A DNA stretch of 64,000 nucleotides, taken from Chroococcidiopsis thermalis PCC 7203. GTDB taxonomy: Bacteria; Cyanobacteriota; Cyanobacteriia; Cyanobacteriales; Chroococcidiopsidaceae. Location: NCBI RefSeq assembly GCF_000317125.1, contig NC_019695.1, forward strand, positions 4,514,336 to 4,578,335, given 5' to 3'. A program made the position numbers and the translations under genes. This document shows, piece after piece, positions 36,370 to 45,456 of this stretch. A model generated the notes under the pieces. The model made no database searches and was not told the origin of the DNA. It saw only the letters and a list, made by a program, of their open reading frames with translations. Within the stretch, counting starts at the first letter, position 1. Every line of letters begins with the position of its first letter.

Positions 36370-38274
36370 TCAAACTTGCTTGAGATAACCTTCATACCGC
36401 TGTCTTAATTGTTCGACAGTTAAACTCTGCGTCCAATACTCTACCAAAGCATGACCGAATGCCCAAGCATTATTTTCTGGAGATGCTGAGTTTTCCAATA
36501 ACAACGACCACAGGGCGAGTAAGTCGAAGTTATGCGGATTTTTATCTGGGTTGAGCAGTGAAAATAGTTCGTATGCCATTTGTAATTTACCAATGACAAC
36601 AGGCAATTGTTCCACTGGAATCTGCGCTGCTAGGAGATTAGCTAAGGTAGGCGATCCGGTTGAGATGGTGGAAATAAACTGGAGGACAGGGCTTTTGAGT
36701 AAAGCCGTGAGTCCTTGAGTCGTTGCCATTTGGAAGGTGTAGCGATCGATGATTTTGGCGGCGGCGGTGGTGCGAGTGTCTAAATCGCGCATGAAGCGTG
36801 CTAGCCGCAGTTGTTTGGCAGGGGCGATCGCCTGAACTAAGGTTAAGGATAGCGCGTCGATTCCCCAAGCAATTCGACCAACTTGCGGATCTGCCGTAAC
36901 AATTGGTAGCACCACATCGCAATAATTCGCTAGCAGTTGGGCGCGATACTGAATCGCCTCTCGGATGAAAATTTCTTTGGGGCGGTCGCCCAGTTCCCAA
37001 TTATAAGGCGGTTGCCACTCGCGAATCGGACGCAACCGATCGACTTGGGTGACAGCTGTAATTACGGGCAAGTCCGTTACTTCTGCCTGAATATCTTTGA
37101 GAAAGTCTACATCCATTTGTAAAGCTGGATCGAGGGCAGGATTGACAAGTAGCAACAAATCTGAGTTGCTGGCATATTCGAGAACTTGTTCTCGTAATTC
37201 AGCGCCATTAACCTGTTCGTATCCCGGCGTATCCCACAGTGTCAGAGTTTCTCCCGTATCAGTTTGCCAGCGATAATTTTGCAAGCGATCGGTGCTGGGT
37301 AAAACATCAACGGCGGCGAGTTCTGCCCTAAACAAGGTATTAATTAAGCTGCTTTTTCCGGCTCCAGTGCGTCCTACTAAGAGAATGCTGACAGGTTTTT
37401 GCTCTACAATTTCCACAGGCTCGGCTTGCGACAAAATTTCTCGCAGAGTTTGAGTCTTTGCCTGGGGTAAAGTTTGAGTCTTGGATGATTCTAAACCAGG
37501 TAAGGTATCGCCACTGTAGAGGGCGATCGCTTGCCGACACAGATTTCTTAACGCTGCTTCCCGTAACAATTGACTCAAATTGACCAAAAGTTGTCGATCT
37601 GCCTGGTTTGTGTAACGCTGGCTAGCTTTTTTCGCTACGGCGGCGGCTGGGTTCAAAAGCCACTGTGCTAAGTTCCATGCCCGCCAGAATTTGCGCGCCG
37701 ATGGCTCTAGCTTGCGGTAAACTTCATATGCCTCATATGCTTGCCCGACGGTAACTTGATTCAAAGCAGGCGATAATTTTTGCATCCACCGATCTAAATC
37801 GTCTACCGTCCCTCGGATCAGTCCGTAAGCTTGGGGAATATAGATATTTAAAAGCGGATACTTGACTTCTGGGTGATAAATCTGGGCGATCGCGACAACT
37901 AAATCTTGACAGCGCTGCCAAAAAGTTTGCCAGTCCTCCCACAAAGGGCGATCGCTTTGTGCTACAACGAGAATTTCTTGTAGCGTGGCTTCTGCTTTCT
38001 TGCTGCTGTCTGGCGTTGAGAGTGGTGCATCAGCGGAAAACGATTCTATTTCTTTGCTAACTTCTGCGGCTACAGCCTCCATCTCCACGACAACAGGACG
38101 TGTCCACCGGACTAGCAACCACCGCCAGCCGACAAATATTAGAATAAACACACCCCAGATCCAATTGATGCGCCATTCATGGATCTGCAAACCTGCTGCT
38201 ACCAGGAAGAAACCAACGATAGACGCGATCGGAGTTGCTAAGACAATCCACTGCCACAGCTTTAATCGCACCAT
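36370..38274 (-). CDS. Membrane-associated Era-like GTPase
   Basis: A 634-residue protein of the TrmE-Era-like (HSR1/YcjX-related) GTPase group. Two membrane helices at the N-terminus (LWQWIVLATPIASIVGFFLV and INWIWGVFILIFVGW) are followed by a helical region. The G domain starts near residue 290: G1 GRTGAGKSSL, G3 DTPGYE, and G4 TQVD. A further helical domain with a hydrophobic stretch (SPVLQFISTISTGSPTLANLL) ends the protein. It occurs in cyanobacteria as a possible membrane-remodelling or stress GTPase. No partner is suggested by the neighbours. Confidence 0.8.
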   Translation of the reverse strand: MVRLKLWQWIVLATPIASIVGFFLVAAGLQIHEWRINWIWGVFILIFVGWRWLLVRWTRPVVVEMEAVAAEVSKEIESFSADAPLSTPDSSKKAEATLQEILVVAQSDRPLWEDWQTFWQRCQDLVVAIAQIYHPEVKYPLLNIYIPQAYGLIRGTVDDLDRWMQKLSPALNQVTVGQAYEAYEVYRKLEPSARKFWRAWNLAQWLLNPAAAVAKKASQRYTNQADRQLLVNLSQLLREAALRNLCRQAIALYSGDTLPGLESSKTQTLPQAKTQTLREILSQAEPVEIVEQKPVSILLVGRTGAGKSSLINTLFRAELAAVDVLPSTDRLQNYRWQTDTGETLTLWDTPGYEQVNGAELREQVLEYASNSDLLLLVNPALDPALQMDVDFLKDIQAEVTDLPVITAVTQVDRLRPIREWQPPYNWELGDRPKEIFIREAIQYRAQLLANYCDVVLPIVTADPQVGRIAWGIDALSLTLVQAIAPAKQLRLARFMRDLDTRTTAAAKIIDRYTFQMATTQGLTALLKSPVLQFISTISTGSPTLANLLAAQIPVEQLPVVIGKLQMAYELFSLLNPDKNPHNFDLLALWSLLLENSASPENNAWAFGHALVEYWTQSLTVEQLRQRYEGYLKQV

Positions 38275-38690
38275 TGCCCCTGCCTAGATGAAACTTCTGT
38301 ACAAAGTCTATCGTTTTAGTTTAGGAGACAAGGGGGACAAGGAGGACAAGGAGGACAAGGGGACAAGGGGGACAAGGAAGCAGGGGAGCAGGTGAGCTTT
38401 GTGTGCAGGTGGGCTTCAGGTGCAACAACCAGCAACCACCCATTACCCATTACCCATTACCTGCAATAAATTCATAGTATTTTATACCCACAGAGACATG
38501 AGGAGTTAAAATTTAAAAACTAGGAGTGCAAAGGCAAGATCTGAAGCAAACAGAAATAGACAATGTTCTTTTTACTACCAAGCTCTTAGCCTCAAGCTTC
38601 TAACTTCTACCACGTGAGTGTAGACAACATCTCAACCAAGCATTTATACTTTAGCCTCGATTTGAAACAAGAAGTGGCGAGGAGGGAACT
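38275..38690. other. Repeat-rich divergent gap
   Basis: A 416-base gap between the GTPase and STAS genes. It contains the GGGGGACAAGGA tandem repeat (38324-38379) and a CCATTACCCATTACC run (38441-38460). The remaining part should hold divergent promoters, but I could not pick boxes with confidence. Confidence 0.5.
38324..38379. repeat. GGACAAGG(G/A) tandem repeat, intergenic
   Basis: About six imperfect GGACAAGGG/GGACAAGGA units. The same motif is found inside purD, cobD and the TM0106 nuclease gene. Confidence 0.85.
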
Positions 38691-39059
38691 ATCGCTGAGA
38701 CACTAAATCTAACTGTTAGCCTGAGAGGAACTCGTGAGGTTCGGAGTAATTATCAGTTATTCCGGTTGACGGGTTTGCTTGATGCCTTTTCAGAACCAAC
38801 CTTTCGCAAGGTACTCGGCAAGTATGTTGAAGAGGGACCAAAGCACATCATATTGGATTTGTCCCAAATTGATTTTGTCGATAGTTCTGGAATTGGCGCT
38901 TTGGTGCATTTGAAGAAGCAGACTGAAACTAACGGTGGGACTTCACAAATTGTCACCAATGCCCGCGTAACTCAAACAGTCAAGACAGTTAACCTAGAGC
39001 AATATTTAGGTTTACGACCGACTGTTGAAGCAGCTTTAGAAAATATTCAAGCATCTTGA
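38691..39059 (+). CDS. STAS-domain anti-sigma factor antagonist-like, likely ATC start
   Basis: A small STAS-domain protein of the SpoIIAA/RsbV type, which binds anti-sigma factors or other partners according to phosphorylation of a serine. The phospho-acceptor site is DFVDSSGIGALVHL. The nearest normal start in frame (TTG 38766) would cut off the first strand (LTVSLRGTREVRSNYQLFRL), which is conserved family sequence. The frame is open upstream to 38655, with no ATG, GTG or TTG. ATC at 38691 follows GGAGG with five bases between and begins at the expected N-terminus (about 122 residues). A start of ATC is unusual, so the 5' end is the uncertain part. Confidence 0.75.
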   Translation: MAETLNLTVSLRGTREVRSNYQLFRLTGLLDAFSEPTFRKVLGKYVEEGPKHIILDLSQIDFVDSSGIGALVHLKKQTETNGGTSQIVTNARVTQTVKTVNLEQYLGLRPTVEAALENIQAS

Positions 39060-39082
39060 GCGATCGCAGGCACTCTAACTTT

Positions 39083-39120
39083 AGCTATCCGGTTTTGCAA
39101 TCTGGATAGCTTAATTTTTT
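39083..39120 (+). terminator. Terminator of STAS gene
   Basis: GCTATCC/GGATAGC arms around 13 bases, followed by TTAATTTTTT. It begins 24 bases after the STAS stop. Confidence 0.8.
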
Positions 39121-39338
39121 GATATAAAAAACTTATCATAGGTTCAACCCCCTGAAATTGGGGATCGATCATAATAATGTAGTCACCGATCGCTGATGGC
39201 TGAAATTGGTAATTGGTAGTTGGTAGTTGGAGAGTAGCTTGTGTATTGAGTAGATTCTTGTTTCGGTCTAGCTACCAGCCACCGGTCACTGATAACTGAC
39301 AACTGATAACTGACTGTTGAGGGGAGAATCCAAACGGA

Positions 39339-39848
39339 GTGGAACCGAAGGAGGACAATTTATTCGACGGCTCAGCTCGGGAAGCTCAGACAGATGTAGT
39401 CACTCAGTTGGAGTTGCTACCCAGTTGGTTGGCGATCGCTCCTGGGCAGCTACAACAACTCTCACCTATGGCTTTAGCATATTTGGGCGATGCGGTTTAC
39501 GAGCTGTATGTGAGGAGCCACTTTTTACTACCCCACAAGCGATCGCAGGCTTACCACAACCTTGTCGTTGCTCAGGTTAGAGCCGAGGCACAGGCTTCGC
39601 ACTTACGATATCTCACTCCATATCTCAATCAAGCTGAATTAGAAATCGTGCGTCGGGGACGCAATGCTACTGTAGGACGACCGCGTCGCGCCGCACCAGA
39701 AGTTTATCAACAAGCAACGAGTTTAGAAGCTCTCGTAGGCTATCTTTATTTAAGCGATCGCCAGCGCTTGTATCAACTCTTGGAGCAGCTACCATTAGCT
39801 CCTACAGAAACATTAAACTCCCCTAGTGTAAATAAAAATGAATACTAA
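39339..39848 (+). CDS. mrnC: Mini-ribonuclease III
   Basis: An RNase III catalytic domain without the dsRNA-binding domain, 169 residues; it matures 23S rRNA in the family. The signature is LSPMALAYLGDAVYELYVR, then RAEAQASHLRYLTPYL, IVRRGRNATVGRPRRAAPEVYQQATSLEALVGYLYL, with the acidic residues Asp and Glu of the active site intact. GTG 39339 start gives a 25-residue lead-in. rlmB follows after 24 bases, so the two rRNA-processing genes are probably co-transcribed. Confidence 0.9.
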   Translation: MEPKEDNLFDGSAREAQTDVVTQLELLPSWLAIAPGQLQQLSPMALAYLGDAVYELYVRSHFLLPHKRSQAYHNLVVAQVRAEAQASHLRYLTPYLNQAELEIVRRGRNATVGRPRRAAPEVYQQATSLEALVGYLYLSDRQRLYQLLEQLPLAPTETLNSPSVNKNEY

Positions 39849-39872
39849 GGCTATTAACAATAAGAAAAATTT

Positions 39873-40907
39873 ATGGCAGAACCACCCAAATTAAAAGCCA
39901 AATCTAACCCTTCTGGAAAACCGCAACGTGGCAAACCAGAGCGTTATACAGGCAAGCGTGCCGATCTCAAACATAATGCCACTAAACAAGATGGGGAAAA
40001 ACGTCATGTGGCAGGAAAGAAAGATTTCTCTCGACCAGTCTTAGCTAGTCCTACCTACAATACAGAACGCGACAAGACAGATCGTTTCTCGTCCCAAATT
40101 CCAGCTTCCACATCAGAAGAAGAGAGCGATCTAATTTACGGTCGCCATCCCGTGCTGACAGCTTTGGAAACCCAACGACAGCTCAATCGGCTTTGGGTTA
40201 CTGCTCGTCTGCGTTACGATCATCGCTTTCATTCTCTGCTCCAACAGGCAAAGGAGAATGGTACGGTCATTGATGAGGTTGAACCCAAACGCCTAGACCA
40301 AATTACCCATCACGCCAATCATCAAGGGATCGCCGCTCAAGTAGCTCCCTACGATTATTTGGAATTAGGAGGGCTAATTGACAAAGCGAAATCGACTTCT
40401 CAGCAACCCGTAATTGTTGCTGCCGATGGTATTACCGATCCTCACAACTTAGGAGCAATTATCCGTACCGCTGAGGCAATCGGAGCGCAAGGCTTAGTCA
40501 TCCCTCAACGCAGAGCTGTTGGGATCACGTCTACGGTGATGAAAGTCGCAGCGGGTGCTTTAGAAACATTCTCTGTCGCCAGAGTCATTAACTTTAGCCG
40601 CGCTTTAGAAGAATTAAAAGCAGCTGGTTTCTGGGTTTACGGTACGGCATTAGAAGCGGAACAATCGATACAGACAGTTAAATTTAGTGGTCCTATTGTG
40701 CTAGTAGTTGGCTCGGAAGGGGAAGGATTGAGTTTGAGCGCTCAGCGCTGCTGCGATCTGTTGGTATCGATTCCCTTGTCAGGCAATACACCGAGTTTGA
40801 ACGCTTCTGTCGCAACTGGTATGGCACTTTACGAAATTTTTCGCCAACGCTGGCAAAATGTAAATTATGTCAACATGGGTACAAAAAAAGATAAATTAGA
40901 AAACTAG
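39873..40907 (+). CDS. rlmB: 23S rRNA (guanosine-2'-O-)-methyltransferase RlmB
   Basis: SpoU/TrmH-type knotted methyltransferase of 344 residues. A basic, disordered N-terminal 90 residues ([18 protein letters not shown]) is common in cyanobacteria. The substrate-binding domain starts [13 protein letters not shown]. The SPOUT catalytic domain has [20 protein letters not shown] (motif 1), [10 protein letters not shown] (motif 2) and [22 protein letters not shown] (motif 3). Predicted target is G2251 of 23S rRNA. Operon partner is the mini-RNase III gene. Confidence 0.92.
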   Translation: MAEPPKLKAKSNPSGKPQRGKPERYTGKRADLKHNATKQDGEKRHVAGKKDFSRPVLASPTYNTERDKTDRFSSQIPASTSEEESDLIYGRHPVLTALETQRQLNRLWVTARLRYDHRFHSLLQQAKENGTVIDEVEPKRLDQITHHANHQGIAAQVAPYDYLELGGLIDKAKSTSQQPVIVAADGITDPHNLGAIIRTAEAIGAQGLVIPQRRAVGITSTVMKVAAGALETFSVARVINFSRALEELKAAGFWVYGTALEAEQSIQTVKFSGPIVLVVGSEGEGLSLSAQRCCDLLVSIPLSGNTPSLNASVATGMALYEIFRQRWQNVNYVNMGTKKDKLEN

Positions 40908-40998
40908 CGATGAAATCTTTTTTACGAAATGTGACAATAGTTTACGATTTGTTTTGTTAGCCCGAATCCTTTACCACAAGCTGATAGGAAAAAAAGAC

Positions 40999-41301
40999 AT
41001 GAACCCAATTTGGAATCACACTAAAGAAAATCTGATTAGCTTCTTCCATAACTTCGGTTGGGCATGGTGGGTAGAAATTGATACCCAAAATCCCCGTTGT
41101 ACTTACTACTTCGGTCCTTTTCTCAGCGCCAAAGAAGCGGCAGCTGCCCAGCGTGGTTACATAGAGGATTTGGAGCATGAAGGAGCGCAAGGGATTGCAG
41201 TCGAGATCAAACGCTGTAAACCCTCTCGGTTAACGATCGCCGATGATATAGGAGAAAGATCGGAACCGCAAATCAAGCCAATTCTCAGCAGTCAAGTGTA
41301 A
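40999..41301 (+). CDS. DUF1816-domain protein
   Basis: A cyanobacterial DUF1816 protein of about 100 residues. Family core: GWAWWVEIDTQNPRCTYYFGPF, then SAKEAAAAQRGYIEDLEHEGAQGIAVEIKRCKP. The start is taken at ATG 40999 since the upstream frame opens only at a TTG. Family members are often linked to phycobilisome or light responses, but no function is established. Confidence 0.8.
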   Translation: MNPIWNHTKENLISFFHNFGWAWWVEIDTQNPRCTYYFGPFLSAKEAAAAQRGYIEDLEHEGAQGIAVEIKRCKPSRLTIADDIGERSEPQIKPILSSQV

Positions 41302-41400
41302 TTCTGAGAAAAGGCAAAAGGCAAAATTCAAAAGGCAAAAGTCAAAAGTCAGGAATCAGGAGTTGTTTAGTCTCCCCTGCTCCTCTGCTCCTCTCCTGCT

Positions 41401-42468
41401 TCAAGGCTTGATTTCCAGCCTTGCTGTGGCTGTTTTGGGGTAATAGTGCGCCAGAATTTGCAGGTAGTTGTAGCCTTGTGCTGCCAGTCGATAGGCTCCT
41501 GTTTGGCTCATACCTTTGCCACCATGAGCTTTTTGAACGATCTCATCTGTCGCAGCGTAAAGCGATTCGACTACGCCGCCTTGATAGCTAATAATCTGCC
41601 CAGCAGTATCTTTGACAGCTTTTTGTGTAGTGTTGTACTCGCTGTTCATCCCTTTGTAAACTTGCCAGCGCTGGGTATTCCCGAGATTAAACCAGGAATT
41701 TGCCGGACGTACCATGTGAACCAAAGCATAGGAGCGAGCGGCGACGGCTTGAGCTTTAAGAGCTTCAGTAGGGGCGGAAGCGTGCATTTCGCTACCGACA
41801 ACGCTGGCAAGATAATGCTCTAAATCGACATAGTTAACCGCGAGTAGCTTCTGTTGTCGAGCAACGAGCAGGAGTTTGCCTCTATACCAGCGATCGCCTA
41901 CGTATACCACGCCTCCTTTTTGGGGGTAAATCCAGACCGCATTGGGTAATTGGGCATTGCCAATTGTAATCCGATCTGAGTCGCTAGGCTGTGCTGTAAA
42001 AGCTTGTCCGTTGGGCAGTTGCCGTAAGACTTTGCCGTTTGTTTCTACAACTTGGGCGGGAGTTGAGGAGCCAACAATTAGAGAATCTGCATCTTGAGCG
42101 ATCGCCACGCGAATTTCTAAGCTTGGCGCAGCATATTGTGTTTTTTTGGCTACAGGCTGCCGTTTTCGTTTAATTTTTTGAGGTTGCTGTTTGTTCGTTT
42201 TATTGAGCGTTGGTGGCTGAGCTTTTGGTAGCTTGCTTTGCTCCTCCCGCCTAGCTTCTGCCTCCCATTGAGCGACACTAGAAACGTTATTCGCAACATT
42301 ATTGTCAGATGGAGTCTCAGGAGATGGATCTGTTGCCGTAGTAGAAGTCGGAGAGAAAGATTGACTGAATAAAGGTAAAAGCAGAGGTACAGACGCGATC
42401 GGGATCAGCAACATCCCTAAATTTCCAATAACTTTGAATCCTCTATTTTGTCGGTCGAATCTACTCAT
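41401..42468 (-). CDS. SpoIID/LytB-domain exported protein
   Basis: A 355-residue protein with an N-terminal membrane segment (GNLGMLLIPIASVPLLLPLF), a Pro/Lys/Gln-rich linker, and a SpoIID/LytB domain in the C-terminal half. The domain motif is VNYVDLEHYLASVVGSEMHASAPTEALKAQAVAARSYAL; the Glu in SEM is the catalytic position of SpoIID lytic transglycosylases. A terminal segment HGGKGMSQTGAYRLAAQGYNYLQILAHYYP matches the family. It probably acts on peptidoglycan outside the cell membrane. Confidence 0.9.
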   Translation of the reverse strand: MSRFDRQNRGFKVIGNLGMLLIPIASVPLLLPLFSQSFSPTSTTATDPSPETPSDNNVANNVSSVAQWEAEARREEQSKLPKAQPPTLNKTNKQQPQKIKRKRQPVAKKTQYAAPSLEIRVAIAQDADSLIVGSSTPAQVVETNGKVLRQLPNGQAFTAQPSDSDRITIGNAQLPNAVWIYPQKGGVVYVGDRWYRGKLLLVARQQKLLAVNYVDLEHYLASVVGSEMHASAPTEALKAQAVAARSYALVHMVRPANSWFNLGNTQRWQVYKGMNSEYNTTQKAVKDTAGQIISYQGGVVESLYAATDEIVQKAHGGKGMSQTGAYRLAAQGYNYLQILAHYYPKTATARLEIKP

Positions 42469-42781
42469 ATAGCTTTGCGTTTAGCTTTACGTTCATCAGT
42501 CGCGATTGTCAACCCGCCGAACCATCTGACGGTAGCACAGCAGAACTAAGTCATTTTAGCCGAATCAGCGATCGGTGACCAGTTTTCAGGGAGCGCACGA
42601 GCAGGAGAGCTTTAGGTGCAACAACCGTCAACTACCAACTACCAACACCCCACAACGCCAGTTGCTCATGGGGGGCGACGAAGTCCGCGATAGCGCCACC
42701 CCCAAGACCGCACTGGCTCCCCCACACCCTATTCCTCAGCGCACTACACATCACTCATGGTTTTCCTGTTACGCTAGAGCT
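42469..42781. other. Gap with repeats before TM0106-type gene
   Basis: The frame upstream of ATG 42782 stays open to 42575, but the sequence there includes CAACTACCAACTACCAA tandem repeats, and its translation is not conserved-looking. I read this as untranslated spacer. Confidence 0.5.
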
Positions 42782-44323
42782 ATGCTAATGACTGCTGAGC
42801 TGCTGCTACAATACCAACGTTGTAATCGTCGCCCATTTCTCGATCGCCACGGAGATTTGGCACTTAAAGATGCTCCTAGCGAACTGTTGCTGAAGTTACA
42901 ACAGGACAAGTTCGAGCATAGACAAAGCATGATGGCAGAACGGATTTATCAGCAACCTCAGTATTCTAAAGAGGATTGGCAAGCAGGAGCAACAGCAACT
43001 TGGCAGTTAATGCAACAGGGTGTAGAGCAGATTTATCGAGGAGTGATAATCGCCCGCACTTCAGAAGATGTAACGCTGCTCAGCCGTCCCGATTTGTTAA
43101 TTAAACAACCAGGGCAATCGATTTTTGGAAATTGGATGTATATTCCAGCCCAAATTGAATTAGGTAAGCGCCCCAAACTAGAATACCAAGTTGTAGCTGC
43201 TTTTCACGGACAGGCGTTGGGCATGGTGCAGGAGACTACACCAGATCGAGCCTGGTTACTCTTGCGCCGGAAAGAGATGTATGAGGTAAGTTTAGCCAGA
43301 GTACTGCCGCAGATGCAGCAGATTTTTGCCGAGTGCGTCCAAACATTAGCAGCACCTCAAGCACCAGAAGTCTTTATTTCTCGCCAGCGATGCAGTTTAT
43401 GCCGTTGGTATAGTTATTGCTCTGGCGTTGCTAGATCTCAACAACATTTGTCTTTACTGCCTGGGGTGACACCCAATCGTTATAAAGAGTTACAGGCGAT
43501 CGATCTTGTCACGCTAGAATCTTTAGCTAAGGCTAACTCATCTGACTTAGCAAGCTTACGAGGTTTTGACAAAAAAATAGCTCATCATTTAGTATTGCAA
43601 GCGCAGTCAGTCTTGGAAAATCGCCCGATTTCGCTTTTAAGGGAGCAGGGAACAGGGAGCAGGGAGCAGGGGGACAAGGGGGACAAGGGAGATAGGGAGA
43701 CAAGGGAGCAACTACCAATTACCAATTACCCATTACCAAATCCCATTGAAATCTACTTTGATATTGAGGCACAGCCAGATCTAAATCTTGATTACATGTT
43801 AGGAGTGTTGGTGGTCGATCGCCTGAAGCAAACGGAAACTTTTCATTCTTTACTAGCAGAAACACAGTCAGATGAAAGCACGATTTGGCAACAATTTTTA
43901 GACATCGTTGGGCGCTATCCACAAGCGCCCATTTTTCATTTTTTCTCGTATGAAGTCGAGACAATTAGACGCTTGGCTCAACTTTATCGGACACCAGCAG
44001 AACAAGTTAGATCGATCGTCGATCGCTGTGTTGATATTTACGAGCAGATCGCCCAAACTGTGGTGCTACCAATTGAAAGTTATGCTCTCAAAGCGATCGC
44101 CCGTTGGATTGGGTTTGAATGGCGCGATCCTCAAGCGCACGGTTCGCAGTGTATTTATTGGTACGATCGCTGGTTAGCAACAGGCGATCGCTCTTTTCTC
44201 GAAGCAATTGAACGTTATAACGAAGATGATTGTCGCGCGACTCGTCTGGTAAAAGATTGGTTAGAAACTTTCATCAAGCGGGAATTAGAAACGGATTTAG
44301 ATCGAGTTTCTTTAGTATCTTAG
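42782..44323 (+). CDS. TM0106-type RecB-like nuclease, with repeat-derived insert
   Basis: A protein of about 513 residues of the TM0106 family, fusing a RecB-type PD-(D/E)XK nuclease-like domain to an RNase H-like exonuclease domain. N-terminal: MLMTAELLLQYQRCNRRPFLDRHG; four cysteines may hold an Fe-S cluster or zinc (QRCSLCRWYSYCSG). Second domain: IEIYFDIEAQPDLN (DxE), then YNEDDCRAT near the end. Between the two domains, residues 287-320 (GDKGDKGD, NYPLPN) are coded by tandem repeats of intergenic type. It lies in a linker, so the fold is probably kept. Role unknown, likely nucleic-acid repair. Confidence 0.85.
   Translation: MLMTAELLLQYQRCNRRPFLDRHGDLALKDAPSELLLKLQQDKFEHRQSMMAERIYQQPQYSKEDWQAGATATWQLMQQGVEQIYRGVIIARTSEDVTLLSRPDLLIKQPGQSIFGNWMYIPAQIELGKRPKLEYQVVAAFHGQALGMVQETTPDRAWLLLRRKEMYEVSLARVLPQMQQIFAECVQTLAAPQAPEVFISRQRCSLCRWYSYCSGVARSQQHLSLLPGVTPNRYKELQAIDLVTLESLAKANSSDLASLRGFDKKIAHHLVLQAQSVLENRPISLLREQGTGSREQGDKGDKGDRETREQLPITNYPLPNPIEIYFDIEAQPDLNLDYMLGVLVVDRLKQTETFHSLLAETQSDESTIWQQFLDIVGRYPQAPIFHFFSYEVETIRRLAQLYRTPAEQVRSIVDRCVDIYEQIAQTVVLPIESYALKAIARWIGFEWRDPQAHGSQCIYWYDRWLATGDRSFLEAIERYNEDDCRATRLVKDWLETFIKRELETDLDRVSLVS
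43640..43735. repeat. Tandem repeats inserted in frame in TM0106-type gene
   Basis: GGGAGCAGGGA repeats, then GGGGGACAAG units, then CCAATTA/CCCATTA units. All three types occur in gaps between genes elsewhere in the window. Confidence 0.9.
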
Positions 44324-44344
44324 CTGGCGTTTCTATTCCTGATT

Positions 44345-45388
44345 TCAAGCTGCAAAACCATTGTCCTGTACGTCGTTAGTTTGTTGCGGTTGCAGTTGAA
44401 ATTTTTGCTGTTGTCGAGCGTGGCTTGATGTCAAGTAACGATTTAAGATGCGATCGAGAGGAACGAGAATTTTTTCTAGCCAGTGGCTTTTGATCCCAAA
44501 GGTGAGGCGGTGGCTGAGGGGATGAACGATTGTCCATCGCCGCCGCCAACCTAATTGTTTGTATTTTTGGAGAAAGTAAGCATCTTCAGCTAAATTCCAC
44601 TTGTCACGCAAGCGATGCAAACTCGCTAATGTCCATGCATCACTCCAACGCAGCATATAAAAGTGTAAGTCCGTCCATTCTAAGGGTGGTCCTGGTACGT
44701 AAGTGACAAGGCTGCTGGGTTCAAAATAGACTTTACCTCCCGCCTCCCTGACACTCATGCAAAAGTCTAAATGTTCTTTCGTGTTCAGCATGGCTTCATC
44801 TAACAAAGCAATGCGGGAAAAGATCTCTGTACGCACGAGAACGCAGTGAAATTCTGCTAATTCAGTTTCGTTACGGTGTAGGCGATCGCGGACTTCTACG
44901 ACTCGTTTTCCCTGCTTGTACATCTTTTCTCGCAACCTGCGTCTGGGAGTTGCTTTATTTTTGTCAACCCAAATATGAGATTCGCCACCTGCAAAGTGGA
45001 CGATTTCATGTATTGGTAAATCCTGACACATCAATGGTCCAACGACTGTAGCTTGTGTTTCTTCAGCACACCGCACTAAATTTTCTAGCCAACCAGGGGA
45101 AACAACCACATCATTGTCAGCGAATACAACATATGGAGTATCCACTTGACGCAAGCCTATATTTCTAGCTTGATTGGGAGAAAGATAGTAATCTGTTCTG
45201 ATAATTTGAAAGTTTCTAACTCGCGCTTGTTCCTCTAAATATTGGCGTACTTTTATAGGAGAGTTGCCATCAATGTAAACTAATTTAAAAGGAATTTGCG
45301 TATGTTCGTAGATACTTTCTAAAGACTCTTTAGTATAACTAAAACGTTCGCGAGGAGTTACTACAATGGTAACTTTGGGTAAATTCAT
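44345..45388 (-). CDS. Family 2 glycosyltransferase
   Basis: A GT-A fold glycosyltransferase of about 347 residues. Start of domain KVTIVVTPRERFSYTKESLESIYEHT, nucleotide-binding SPNQARNIGLRQV, and metal-binding motif VVFADNDVVV (D-x-D). The last 110 residues are basic. The frame opens at 45418, but the codons before ATG 45388 are ACAAATGACAAAC-type repeats, so the downstream ATG is used. A second glycosyltransferase gene is 68 bases upstream. Substrates are unknown; exopolysaccharide or glycolipid synthesis is plausible. Confidence 0.85.
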   Translation of the reverse strand: MNLPKVTIVVTPRERFSYTKESLESIYEHTQIPFKLVYIDGNSPIKVRQYLEEQARVRNFQIIRTDYYLSPNQARNIGLRQVDTPYVVFADNDVVVSPGWLENLVRCAEETQATVVGPLMCQDLPIHEIVHFAGGESHIWVDKNKATPRRRLREKMYKQGKRVVEVRDRLHRNETELAEFHCVLVRTEIFSRIALLDEAMLNTKEHLDFCMSVREAGGKVYFEPSSLVTYVPGPPLEWTDLHFYMLRWSDAWTLASLHRLRDKWNLAEDAYFLQKYKQLGWRRRWTIVHPLSHRLTFGIKSHWLEKILVPLDRILNRYLTSSHARQQQKFQLQPQQTNDVQDNGFAA

Positions 45389-45456
45389 ATTTGCCATTTG
45401 TTGTTTGTCGTTTGTCATTTGTGAATAGCTAGTCGCTAGCCACTAGTGACTAGTCA

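Noticed and set aside
38324-38379. GGACAAGG run as a possible CRISPR array
   Set aside because: Units are 9 to 10 bases with no unique spacers.
42575-42781. 69-residue N-terminal extension of the TM0106-type protein
   Set aside because: Contains repeat-derived TTNTPQRQ-like sequence; conserved sequence starts at ATG 42782.
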